Positions 1-10,923 of a DNA stretch of 64,000 bases are shown piece by piece. Positions within the stretch are counted from its first letter, which is position 1; each line of letters starts with the position of its first letter. The position numbers and the translations under genes are program-made. Under the pieces are notes generated by a model. It worked only from the letters and a program-made list of their open reading frames with translations. It made no database searches and was not told the DNA's origin. This DNA is from Sorghum bicolor (lineage: Eukaryota > Streptophyta > Magnoliopsida > Poales > Poaceae). The DNA lies in NCBI RefSeq assembly GCF_000003195.3, contig NC_012874.2, positions 58,336,600-58,400,599 on the forward strand. Direction: 5' to 3'.

Positions 1-34
1 TCATTTATCTTATATAAAATATTATTTTTATTTA

Positions 35-510
35 GGCCTAGTTTAGTTTCTAAAAAATTTCAAGGCTTCCCATCACATCGAATCTTTTGATACATACAGG
101 GAGCATTAGATATAGACAAAAAAAACTAATTGCACAGTTTGACTGTAATTTATGAGACAAATCTTTTGAACCTAGTTAGTACATGATTGGACAATAATTA
201 TCAAATACAAACAAAAGTTCTACAGTATCCAAAGCCAAAAATTTAGAGCAAGTTTAATAAATACAGCCCACTTGTTGGCTGTAAGGTTCTTTGCAGCATT
301 CTCCCAGCCCACCCATACAATAGTTAGCTCTTCACTATTAATATATGACCCACTTATCTCTCTCATAAAGTTTCTTGGTTCCTGTGCCTAGACTGGCTGT
401 AAGCTTACAACCCGCTTCTCCTATCTCTCCTCCCTTCTCTCCTCCACCTCAGCATTTAGTCAGCTTACAGCCCACTATAATACTTGCTCTTATGCAAACT
501 AAACAAGGGC
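35..510. mobile_element. Tourist-like MITE (outer copy)
   Basis: Imperfect terminal inverted repeats are visible: GGCCTAGTTTAGTTTC at 35-50 and the inverse of GCCCTTGTTTAGTTTG at 495-510. Both ends are flanked by TTA (32-34 and 511-513), the 3-bp duplication typical of PIF/Harbinger elements. There is no coding capacity. The right end is separated from the body by a second MITE inserted at 246-489. A diverged relative of its body appears near 53450-53620. Confidence 0.7.
246..489. mobile_element. Tourist-like MITE nested in the first
   Basis: Ends begin GAGCAAGT in inverted orientation (246 onward and up to 489), followed by the inverted motif around GGGCTGTAAGC. The element is 244 bp and flanked by TTA at 243-245 and 490-492. 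It is noncoding and sits inside the older MITE 35-510, about 20 bp before that element's right end. Confidence 0.7.
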
Positions 511-619
511 TTAGCAGAGGCAATATTCTAGGTTTAGAGAACAATGTTCCATTTTCATTAAAAAATCTCAGTTTAGAAGAACAGTATTCTAGTTTTCGGT
601 TAATGAAATTTGTATTATA

Positions 620-1471
620 ATATACATAAAATTAATAAATACATAACATAAATAAAAAATAATAAATCTAGAGCAAAGCAAAAAAAAAGTAAAAAATAAA
701 AGAACATCACAAGGATACTTTTCAAACATCCTAAAATATACTATAGAATATTACCTGTGTACTAAGTGAACATCACTAAATACACTATAGAACATTATTA
801 AATATATTATATAATATTACATATATATATATTACATGAACACCACTAAATCTATCATATAACATCACATGTATACTAAATAAACATCACAAAATACACC
901 ATAGAACATCACTAGATACACTATAAAACATCATACATATTTACTAATATATTTAGTGATGTTTTATGGTATATTTACAGATGTTTTATGATCTATATAT
1001 ATGTACTGAGTGAACATTAGTAAATATACCATAGAACATCAGTAATACATTATAGTGTATTTACATCAGTAAATATATCATAAAATATCTGTAATTATAC
1101 CTAAAACATCACTAAATACGTCAGTAAATACACCATAAAACATCAGTAAATACATCATATATAAATACATCATATATGTACTAAGTGAACATCAATAAAT
1201 ATTCCATAAAACATCACTAAATATATTATAGAACATCGAATATATATTACTCAACATCACTAATTACATCATAGAACATCACATGTGTACTCAATGGACA
1301 TCATAAAATTTTTCATAGAACATCTCATTTATAATAGGAGAATGTCACAAATATATTACGCAAACATCAAAATTATATTATAAAATATTATATGCATACC
1401 AAGTGAACATAAAAAAACTCATAGAACGACATATCATGTGAACATAAAAAAAATATAGAACATCATGTGTA
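620..1471. repeat. AT-rich degenerate short tandem repeat tract
   Basis: Loose reiterations of a roughly 20-30 bp theme around 'aacatcac taaatacacc atag' run through this stretch, with many substitutions and small indels. No ORF with recognisable content is present. It runs directly into the longer-period array that starts near 1472 and shares the 'agaacatcac' word with it, so it may be a degenerate edge of the same array. Confidence 0.55.
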
Positions 1472-1945
1472 TTATGTATATCCGTGAATATCAAAAAACA
1501 ACATAAAACTTTATAAATAAACAACAAAAGAAAAGTAAGGAGAAACAAATAAAAGAGAGGTAAAAAAATAAAAAATTGAAAATAATAATATACACATAAA
1601 ACTTTATAAAATAAAAAATGAATGATACATGAAAGGAAAAAAACATTAAAAAATAAAAAAAAATGAATCAAAACAAAAAATATAATTAGAAAGAAAGTAA
1701 ATATATAATTAAACTAAATTCAAAATAACTAATACAAGATAGAACAAAAATAATCGAAGATACACAAAAGACAAGAAAAATAAAAATCATAAGATAGAAA
1801 ACGCTACATAATATAGGCAAGTAAATAAAAACATCACATAACTACTAGGTGAACAAATGAGAAAAAAGAAAACGAAAACACAAAGAATGACATATCACGT
1901 GAACATTAAAAAATATAGAACATGACGTGTATTATGTATATCCAT
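1472..1945. repeat. Tandem array, ~460-bp unit (left segment)
   Basis: The landmark word ATTATGTATATCC recurs at about 1472 and 1931 (459 bp apart) and again at 49429 and 49892 (463 bp apart). The whole sequence between landmarks repeats with few changes. With the hAT and D insertions removed, the unit starting at 1931 continues at 19407-19605 and 49197-49428, giving about 446 bp. Bases 1938-1945 are the left copy of the hAT target duplication. Noncoding, and plausibly a local satellite. Confidence 0.75.
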
Positions 1946-2056
1946 CAAGGTTTTTGATCGCGGGCTATTTTATTTCGCGCAGACCTCTTTAAAACGCTAA
2001 AAACGCTTTAGCGGACGGTATAGCGGCGCTATGGCACCGCTATAGCGGCTGCCTTC
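1946..2056. repeat. hAT left terminus and subterminal repeats
   Basis: After the inverted repeat, words of the type TAGCGGCGCTA and CCGCTATAGCGG occur in direct and inverted orientation up to 2050. The same words recur at 19260-19385 near the right end. In the hAT family such subterminal repeats are transposase-binding sites; here that role is inferred from position and repetition only. Confidence 0.7.
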
Positions 2057-3310
2057 TATTGACGGTCCTTAATGCTCACATTTAACCGTCAACTAATCAT
2101 GGAAAAGGATCCAAATGCAACCAACACCCAGACTTAGGGTTTTATCTGACAGAATTCCACGAGTTTTGGTGTTTGTCTATTTCTGCAGGGGGTTATCAGA
2201 AAATATGGAGAAAAGGCCCACACGTCGGGTTTACATAGAGATATTAACGTGCCGCGCAATTTTCTATCATCTAGAAGACTCCAGAAGCCACGGGAACGAA
2301 CGGGAAGCCGAGAGGGCTCAAGGACAGGGCGCCCGCCCACCTTCAGTGTCCAATTCGGACCCGTTTCGGGGATCATACTCCACCGACCTAAAGGATCAAG
2401 GAAAACCGTGCGATAAATGTCGGTTTGATCCGACGGCCCAAATTCATCTGAAAAGACTATATAAGCAAGGCCCCCTGGCCGCTGGAGATCATACCTCTTC
2501 TACAGAATCAAAGTTAGGGTTTCAATTCTTCATCCAAGTAGAAAGGATCCCTCTAGTTCATCTAGTTATACCTCTAGTTCATCTAGTTCTAGTTCTAGTT
2601 CATCTAGCTCTAGTTCTAGTTCTTCTAGTTCTAGTTAGTTCTAGTTGTAATCTAGAAAATAGGGAGAGAGAAGAGGAGAGCGGAGGAGGAGCCGGATCTG
2701 TTGGATCTTCCTCAACATTATACTTCTGCAGCAACTAGTTCGTTCTTCATCGTTCTCCAGATTCTTCAATTCATAATTCCTAAGTTCTTTAATTACTTTT
2801 ATTTACATTCAAGTTATTTATTGGATTCCCGCTTGCATCAAGTGCTCTAGTCTTTATAACTCTAGAGTAGTAATTAATAGATTAGACGTGGTGTTTAGTC
2901 TTGCAATTACCTAAAATTGCACCCAATCCTGTGGATTGTTGTGGTAGCCCTAGGGTAGTGACAGCCCTAACGGTCGACGTATTCCACCTCGTTCGGATCG
3001 GTGTTTGTAGGATCGTAGTCAGAGCTTCCTAACCCCCTTCTCATCTCTTTCTGTGGTTAGTGTTCTGATGTCCTGAAATAAATAATCTTTGAAGTAATTC
3101 TTGATTCTTAGATCAACTAGAGAACTCTCAGGAAACTTCCTCTTTTCTCACCAAAAATAATTATATAGTTATCCTTGGGCGATCTTGAATCTTAATTAGT
3201 ACACTCATGTTCCCTGTTGAAAATCGATACTCTGGAATACTCCCGGGTGAAAGCTAAATCGGTATCCGTGCGCTTGCGGATTTTTCTGTTTGCGTTTAAA
3301 ATATCCAACA
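2057..3310 (+). repeat. 5' LTR of Athila A
   Basis: The first bases read TATTGACGG, from TGTTGACGG by one change, and the end is ATATCCAACA. It aligns throughout with both LTRs of element E (25984-27222, 42368-43608). A GGGCGCCCGCCC block at about 2328-2340 and a TATA motif in 'gactatataagc' at about 2456-2467 suggest the promoter. A run of CTAGTT-type hexamers lies at about 2551-2648. Confidence 0.85.
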
Positions 3311-3317
3311 AGCTTTC

Positions 3318-3335
3318 TGGCACCGTTGCCGGGGA
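3318..3335 (+). promoter_or_regulatory. Primer binding site (tRNA-Asp type), Athila A
   Basis: TGGCACCGTTGCCGGGGA matches the complement of a plant tRNA-Asp 3' end with one mismatch (A for G at position 5). It lies 7 bp after the LTR. The intact form TGGCGCCGTTGCCGGGGA is found in C and E, and inverted in B. Confidence 0.8.
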
Positions 3336-3433
3336 ACGGTAGTTGTGCTAGTTTCGAACCAAGTCGTCCGTGTATCTTTTTTCTTTTCCTTTTTTTTACC
3401 ACACTCACCTTACCATTTTCACCACACCACATG

Positions 3434-3631
3434 GATTTCACTCTAAGCATTAATGAGCATGGAATTTATTTCATAGCCACTTCATTTACTCCATGCTCAT
3501 ATGCAACATCTTCCCAATCTTTTGGTCTCTCCAACATCACCACATTCGAGATCTCCAACCCCCTCTTCCTTTCTATTTATAAAGACTTTATTAAAAGGGC
3601 GGTTGTCGATGCATATGTCTATATTAAATAA
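3434..3631 (+). pseudogene. Gag C-terminal remnant of Athila A
   Basis: This is a short open stretch whose product matches, residue for residue in most positions, the end of the frame on the minus strand of B (9433-9620). Shared words include the TPCSYATSSQS and AVVDAYVY blocks. Most of the gag gene is absent. The sequence jumps from the leader, which is similar to that of E, straight to this C-terminal part, so an internal deletion removed the gag body. Function of this domain is unknown. Confidence 0.55.
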
Positions 3632-4378
3632 TACAGATCTCGTTGAGTTGATCTTGATATAGGTCAGCGTTGGAGGGGAAACCACTTCGCTGACATAAAT
3701 TGATGGTTTCCCAAGGACAAGCTTAGTGTCCTAAAAATAAGCACTAATTAGATCGTAACATGAGCTTTTAATTATTTGCAACATTATCTTGTGTATTAAG
3801 CATATAAGGATAATTGTAAAAAAAATTCCTTCAGGTATTCTTGTCACTAACCTTTCCAGGATTGGAGCAAGAAGATCGGATGAATGACAAGCACAAGGTA
3901 TGTCCAACCAATCATCATACAACATTGAATTAAATTCGTCCAAACTTGAATTTTGCAAAATTCAAGCTTGGAGGAGTACTTTACATAAAAACATCCTTTG
4001 CCATGTTGCTATGTTAGTTGTCCCTACCTTTGAGACATGCTCAATTTTATAAATACTAATCACACTACTTCATCTCCACTTGAGTAGATCTCTATAAATG
4101 CTCTCATGCTACCTTTCTTTGCTTTAGTATATGTCTAGGTTTGGAGTAGTTTCATTTATCTCTTAATTAAGCCTGGTGCTTAGTTTAGGAATGATGATCT
4201 TATTTCCAAGGAATTTTAAATTAAGAATGATGCTTAGGTTAAAATGCCCTCCTAAATCAAATTAGACATGGTGTCTAGGTTGATTTTTAAGCCGATAGTT
4301 TGCTATAGTAGATATTGGATATTTTGTTGGACTAACCCCTGCAGGAAAACTTTCAATATCGATCTGGGAAGTCCTGAG
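3632..4378 (+). other. Athila A internal noncoding DNA up to the B insertion
   Basis: No convincing ORF. The stretch is the inverse counterpart of B 8755-9400, including the block about a cleft 'ccaaggacaagctt'. The last five bases (CTGAG, 4374-4378) are the left copy of B's target duplication. The homologous sequence resumes at 12244. Confidence 0.75.
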
Positions 4379-5719
4379 TGTTGACACTTGCTAACACCAC
4401 TTTAATACTAGGTTGTCATCCCCAGCATGGCACTAGAGTGTACCACGGTATTTATACGCACACAGATAATCCGCAAGCGCACGGATACCGTTGAAGCTTT
4501 TACCCAGTTAAAGGTTTTATCGTATCCACAGGGAAACGGGAGAACTGATCTACGCTCTAACTTAACCAAGATAAGTAAATAAGTGTAAATAGGAAAGATG
4601 GTAGAATCGAATAAGAACAATATTAAAGGTAAGATAACAGTGAGTGATAATATAGGAATAGAGAATAGAGCAATTCTAGTATATGGGCGATGGTAGCAGA
4701 ATAGTGAGGATAACTATGGTTTCTCTACTTCAAAGGGGTATGTCTATGTCTAGGACGAACCACGTGATAAGATTACACCACAAAGGATGCTTATCCATAG
4801 GCCGATAAACCCTACCCGTCCTGCTAACGAGAGGTGGACTACAGAGGACCAACATAATTGTCACCTACGCGGCCTACCACACGATCCAGCTAGACAGGGG
4901 ATATCCACAAGTAATCTAGGTCTAAGCACCACGCTTACACCTATACTACAACTCTAACCTATAGCGTCCTATAGATTAGAAGTACTCAAAAGAGTTGTGA
5001 ACCAGAACATACATGATTAGTAATTGCATAATGAATTAGAAGTAGATTACCAGAGTCATCCCATGAGCAAGCTTGATTAGAGCTTGATCATAACGAAGTA
5101 CAACCGGAGGAAGAACCGACAGGCCGGCCTCTCCTCTAATCCTCCTTCGCTCTCCATCTCGCTACTATCTAGATCTACTCTAGTTTAGAGAAGGGAGGAG
5201 AGCTCTCATCTCTAAACCCTAGCTTTTGTTCTGTCTATGAATAATGAATAATGATCAAGGGGTGCCTCCTCCAGGGGCCAGGGGGTCTGGTTATATAGTC
5301 CCCTCAAGTGAACCTGGGCCGTTGGATCAAACCGACATTGATTGAACGGTTATTCTTGATCCTTTAGGTCAGTGGAGATCTCCCGAGAGAAAGAGTCCTG
5401 ATTGGGCTCCAAGTCAGGGCGGGCGCCCAGGGCAGGAGGGCGGGCGCCCTGCCTCTAGCCCCGTTCGACCTCCGCTTCCTTCCCGTGGCTTCTGGAGTCT
5501 TCTAGATGTAAGATAATTGCGCGGCACGTTAATATCTCTATGTAATCCCGACGTGTGGGCCTTTCTTCCGTATTTCCTGATAACCCCCTGCAGAAATAGA
5601 CAAACACCAAAACTCGTGGAATTCTGTCAGATAAAACCCTAAGTCTAGATGTTGATTTCATTTGGATCTTTTTCTTTGTTTATTTGATAATTAAATTTGA
5701 TACTTAAGGACCGTCAACA
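4379..5719 (-). repeat. 3' LTR of Athila B
   Basis: It pairs with 10924-12243 at high identity. The main difference seen is an extra ~21-bp piece at about 5425-5450, where the GGGCGCCC block is present twice rather than once. The terminus on the element's 5' side reads TGTTGACGG (inverse at 5711-5719). Confidence 0.88.
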
Positions 5720-5734
5720 AACTTCCCCAAGCTT
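5720..5734 (-). promoter_or_regulatory. Polypurine tract of Athila B
   Basis: In element orientation the bases just before the 3' LTR read AAGCTTGGGGAAGTT. This is the plus-strand priming site and matches the position of AAGCTTGGGGGAGCT in E. Confidence 0.7.
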
Positions 5735-8700
5735 ACCTCTTGCTCGTCCCTGAGCAAAGATAGACTCAGCAATGGATCAGAAGTTGTTGCAATATCTTAA
5801 AAATTTGACGGTACACATGCTTTTAAATAAGATCTCATCTCTGAGTTAGAGTAAACTGTCAAGAACTAAAACTTACTTACTTTACCTTTCACCATGGGAC
5901 TTGTAACCGTCACTTCTATCTTGAGTAGTTAAAAGATAGAACAGCCTAGCCAAGTGCCATGTCTCTTATTCTTGATCAGCTATAGCTCTGGAGTTTTTGC
6001 AAATTTTCAAATAAAACTCAGAGATTCCTTGTATGACTCTCTAAATCTCTCTTTTGTGGTATTTCTGGATCCTTACCAAGGTAGTGATGGTATATGCCTT
6101 CTCTCAAGATATGTGGTATTTGTGGTATAAGGCATAGTGACATTGCCTTCTCTCTCACCCTACTCTAATAAGGCTTTAATATCTGGAGCTCATAGGTGGG
6201 AGATAAAGTATACATACTTACAAGACATTTATTGTATAGTCAAACCATGGATCCAAAGAAACAAATCAATAAGCCCAATCAAGATGTGCATGTGTGGCGA
6301 ATGAATGGTGTATGGTGATGATGGTGATAACAATGGTGAAAGTCTAATTCTACTTTTGCTCTTTTGAGGGGATACATACCTTCCTTGCTTTTTGAAACTT
6401 TATGAGAAGAATGAGATGCTCTTCTTTTTCTTTCCTCTCAGGTGGGTATCTTGTACCCCTAATTCTACTGTAGGACACTTGTCTATTTTTACCTCTCGTC
6501 TCACTTTTTCTTTCTTTCGAGGTTCCGGGCACTTGCCCCTTTCTATTTCCTCGTTTATTTTTTATTTTTTTTCTTTTTTTCTATTTTCTTCTTTTTTTTA
6601 GAGCACTCATCTCTTGAGATAATATAGCAAGTGGAAGTAGCAAGATAACTTGAGCATTTATTTCACAAGGGAAAATAGAAATATTTTTGGCTATTCTCTC
6701 CCGGATTAGGAGTAGAATATTTTTGGGTGGTTCTGGAGATGGACATGGATGGATATATGTGGATGGTACTTCCGGAGTAGAAGTAGCATATATGAGTGAA
6801 CGTGCAAGTGAATCTTGATTTAACCACATGACAAGCTCCTAGGGGTCTACACAACTTGACCACACTCAATGCTCATAAGCAGTAAATAGTAAATGTGTGG
6901 CTCAAAGTCTAGCAAGCATGTATATATGGTTGTGGTAGGAATTTAAACTCTCATCATACAGGAACTCATCATGCAATATTTTAAAGATTTTTCAAAGATA
7001 AAATTCTCCAGAATTCTAGCATCTCTTGGAACAGATAAACAACAGCTCAACCTTCCCATATCATATCCGTTAACAACTTAGATTTCAGATCAAGTTTTCA
7101 TCCCACAAGTTTAGATCTAGAGCAAGCTTTAAATTATAACAGTTATGTCTAAACTTGAGAGAGAACTTCAAATTTGCAAATTAGGCAGAGCAACTATTCA
7201 TCATATCCATGCTAGAGTTTTATTATTAAGATTCAGATTAGCATAGCCACTTTATTTATTTATTAAACATACTAAGCAAAAGATATATATATATAAGCAC
7301 AAAATCTTTATTTGGTTTTTCATAGTTTATGTATTTTAATATTCTAACATAATATAAGTATAAAGATAGGTAGAAACACTTCGCGAGATAAATGGGGGTG
7401 CTCTCTCCAAGCTGAATTTTGACGTAATTTCTCTTGATGTAGCTAGCAGGTGGCAGAGGTGTATTTGAAAATCAGCAGCATTCTGACAGCGATTAGAATG
7501 TCCTCCGTCTGCTAGTCTTCTTGATTCTTAAATTCTGTAGAGCTCAAATAAATAACAAAGCTTGTGGAACTAATTAAGTGTTAGCATAAATATCTAGCCT
7601 TCATCATGTTGAGCTTCCTCAATAAATATTACTCCCTGTTTTTATATTTTTATTTTATAAAGCAGAAAAGAAATATTTATTTTATTTTTATGCCACCACA
7701 GTGAAGGTACTTATGGGTTTTATGCCACTCATATACTCACATGGGGCTTAGTATTTTTTAACATTTTTATTTTCTTTTCAAGATAGCATGATTAACTAAT
7801 AATCTATTTAAGGAAAGTAAGTAACTAAAGGGAAAAGGGAATGCAGAAAGGATAAATATGGATAACTACCGATCTTACCTTTCGGTGAGGGTTCAATGTT
7901 TTAAGTCTTCTTAACAAGACTTCTCACCGTGTTCATTCTTCAGGTGCGTCATTTAATTCAGGTGCGGACCTTGACGTCTGCACCTCTTCGTTTGCCCAAC
8001 AGTTCGAAGTGCGGCGTTGGCAGTATCCTGCTCAGTGTGTTTGTGCTCGTAGATCCAGGTCCTTCACTTGGTAGAGTCTGAGAGTTATAAAACTCCTCCG
8101 TGTTTTGCTCGAAGTGTACCTGCTCATAGAGACAAGGCAGAGATCAAGTGCATCGGTCCTGTTGGTGGAAAACACTAACAGAACCTAAAGTGTATTTGTT
8201 CTTCTCTAACCCTAAGCATAGTGAGCAAGACAAAGTTGATGGATGAAAAGTTCATGAGTGTAGCACTTATAACATTTGTCAGATCAGATCGCTCAACCTT
8301 ATGGAAAGATAATCTATCTATGTATATGTCTTTTTCTTTATATCTCTCAATGATTGAATGTGTAACATTTTAGCTCATATGATTAGGTGTGTGGGATCAT
8401 GGAGGTAGTACTAAGAACAAGGATTAAAGGACTAAACATGTTGAATCAGTTGGGTTGGTTAATCTAGAGTTGTAAATCATACATGTTTGTCTCTTTTATT
8501 TATATGAACGCCAGAACCAAGAAGAAGCTTATAAAGGTGATAGTCAAGTACCTTAAGATGTTACCTTGCTTGAAGAGTGATGGTACAGTATCACCTTGTG
8601 GAAGCTTTCCTTTCTTAGCGGTTGTGCATCGTGTTTGTGGCACCCTCCATGGATCATCTCTCTATGATGAATGAGCTATGTCCTTCTTGTGCAAATTGTT

Positions 8701-9432
8701 AAACTTCATGTGTCACTCTCTTCGTCTCTGATGTGAGTTTATCTCAGGACTTCCCAAATTGATATTGAAAGTTTTTCTGTAGGGGTTAGTCCGACAAAAA
8801 TATACCAATGTCTACACAAGCACTTTTTAGTTCAATAACCGAACTAGACTCCATGTCTATTCAGATTAAGGAAGGCTGTTTAACCTAAGCACCATGCTTA
8901 ATTTAAAAGCCAATAGAAGTATGTGCAGTACTTCCAAACTAACACTTACTAGTAAATAGAAAAGGTAACTTGACAGCATTTATAGAGATCTACTCAAGTG
9001 GAGATGAAGTAGTGTGATTAGTATTTAACAAATTGAGCATGTCTTAAAGGTAGGGACAACCAACATAGCAACATGGCAAAGGATGTTTTTATGTAAAGTA
9101 CTCCCCCAAGCTTGAATTTTGCAGAATTCAAGTTTGGATGAATTTAATTCAGTGTTGCATGATGATTGGTTGGACATACCTTATACTTGCTTGTCATTCA
9201 TCTGATCTTCTTGTTCCAATCCTGGAAAGGTTAGTGACAAGAATACCCGAAGGAATATTTTTACAATTATCCTTATATGCTCAATACACAAGGTAATGTT
9301 GCAAATAATTAAAAACTCATGTTATGATTTGATCAGTGCTTATTTTAGGACACCAAGCTTGTCCTTGGGAAACCATCAATTTATGTCGGCGAAGTGGTTT
9401 CCCTTCCAACGCTGACCTGAATTAAGATCAAC
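5735..9432 (-). other. Athila B noncoding internal region
   Basis: No gene is supported. In element orientation it contains DNA homologous to A's non-gag regions: a second polypurine-like motif at about 7401-7415, and the hairpin module at 6444-6538 (AAGT-loop hairpins at 6473-6484 and 6527-6538, and a GGGTA/TACCC stem at 6444-6458). Compared with A, the protease-like block is missing (junction near 7960-7985). The small ORFs seen here are short and unlike any retroelement protein. Confidence 0.7.
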
Positions 9433-10767
9433 TCAACGAGATCTGCAATATTTATTATAGACATATGCATCGACAACCGCCCTTTTAAAGTTTTTATAAA
9501 TAGAAAGGAAGAGGGGGTTGGAGATCTCAAATGTGGTGATGTTGGAGAAACCAATAGATTGGGAAGATGTTGCATATGAGCATGGAGTAAACAAAGTGGC
9601 TATGAAATAAATTCTATCCTCATTAATGTTATCTTCGTCTCCAATCTGAATGTTCAGAGTTTCTCTTGGATTGGTCTCACTTATGTCCTCTTCTATAGTT
9701 GGATGAATCCCATCTTCAAAGGGAGTCAAGAACTCACCATTTGAAATTGAACCAAAGTCAGAATTCATTAAGGCTTCTTCCTTATCCATCCATTCTACAC
9801 ATTCTAGCCATTTTGAACTTGTGATCAGGAAAGGGGAGGTGTTAGAATTTTCAATATGGCTTAGCTCTCCTTCACTTGATATGTCATCCTCGACTTCTTC
9901 ATAACAGGAACCACGACATTCTCTAAGAGAACCATTATTGCGAGGATTTGAATTATCCCTGCTTGAAGGTATCTTATGGAACCAGAAGTCTAAACCATCA
10001 GCATCTGAAAGATTTAAGGTTGGAATTCCTTCCTCCCTTGGAGAATTTTGGGGTATTGATGGTTTAGGATCGATAGCTAAAGTTTGGAATTGAAGTGGTT
10101 GTGATCTGGCTATCGAAACTTCTTCTTCTTGTCTAGGAACTGGTTCTGTCTTAATAAATCAATCAAATTCCAAGCTTCACTAGCAGGTAGGTGATAGAAG
10201 GATCCTCTAGAGGTTGTATTCAAGGTTTGCTTATTTTCCCCCACTAAGGCCCTCAAAAAAGTGAATTAGAAGAACTTCTTCTGGAATAGAAAGCTTTGGG
10301 CCAGTGAGAGTAAGGTTAATAAAGCGGTCCCATGATTTCCTAAGAGATTCTTCTTACAGTTGTCTAAAAGAAATAATCTCACGCCAAAGTTCCGCCACTT
10401 TGGAGATTGGAAAATATTTAGAAAGAAAACTACTATATAACTCCTTCCAATCTCCATGAACACTCCCTATTTTGAGTTTGTACCAATGTCTAGCTTTTCC
10501 CGTTAAAGAGAACGGAAAGAGCTTCCATTTGAGGGTCTCATCGGACATTCCTTCTATGCGAAGGAGGTCACAGACTCGATAAAACTCTCTTAGGTGTGTG
10601 TATGGGTTTTCCTCACCTTCTCCTAAGAAAGGTTGTTTTTGAACAAATTCTATGTATTCGGGGTCTATCTCAAAACTAGATGCTATGATAGGCTTTGAAG
10701 ATTTTTGTGGTTCGAGATGTGTGCCCGTAGGTCTATGAAATTCATAGATAGACATGTTTGAATTCAT
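9433..10767 (-). pseudogene. Decayed gag of Athila B
   Basis: The first 137 codons (10767-10357) hold the retrotransposon gag core typical of Ty3/gypsy elements, with motifs TLKWKLFPFSL and AREFYRVCDLL-like words and Trp-Tyr near residue 94. A TAA at 10354-10356 breaks the frame, and more stops and at least one frameshift follow near 10220. The same frame reopens at 9789-9433 with an acidic stretch and the TPCSYATSSQS block shared with A. The start is the first ATG after the primer site, 130 bp downstream of it. Gag is the particle protein; this copy cannot make the full protein. Confidence 0.75.
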
Positions 10768-10897
10768 GATAGACCAGAGATCAAGGATTACATAAGAAGA
10801 AAGATTAGCAGAGATAAGGCAAAAGATAAAAGGAAAAGTACATATATATATATTTAGAAAATGATTAAGCTAGTTCGTAGTCAACTCAGCAACCGTT

Positions 10898-10915
10898 TCC
10901 CCGGCAACGGCGCCA
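10898..10915 (-). promoter_or_regulatory. Primer binding site (tRNA-Asp type), Athila B
   Basis: The inverse of TGGCGCCGTTGCCGGGGA lies 8 bp inside the 5' LTR boundary. It is a perfect match to the sites in C and E. Confidence 0.85.
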
Positions 10916-10923
10916 AAAATGCT

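Noticed and set aside
1378..1671. Phe/Leu-rich ORFs on the minus strand of the tandem array (also at 49332-50239)
   Set aside because: Products of A-rich DNA; the frames differ between repeat units.
2115..2738. 207-codon ORF in the LTR of A
   Set aside because: Its Val/Leu/Ser-rich end is a translation of the CTAGTT hexamers, and the frame is not kept in E's LTRs.
3318..3335. Primer-site sequences as tRNA gene fragments
   Set aside because: Only 18 bp match and they sit at the fixed distance after LTRs, so they are primer sites and not genes.
4379..5719. 4379-5719 and 10924-12243 as solo LTRs
   Set aside because: They form one pair, with a primer site and polypurine tract at the correct inner edges and one shared target duplication.
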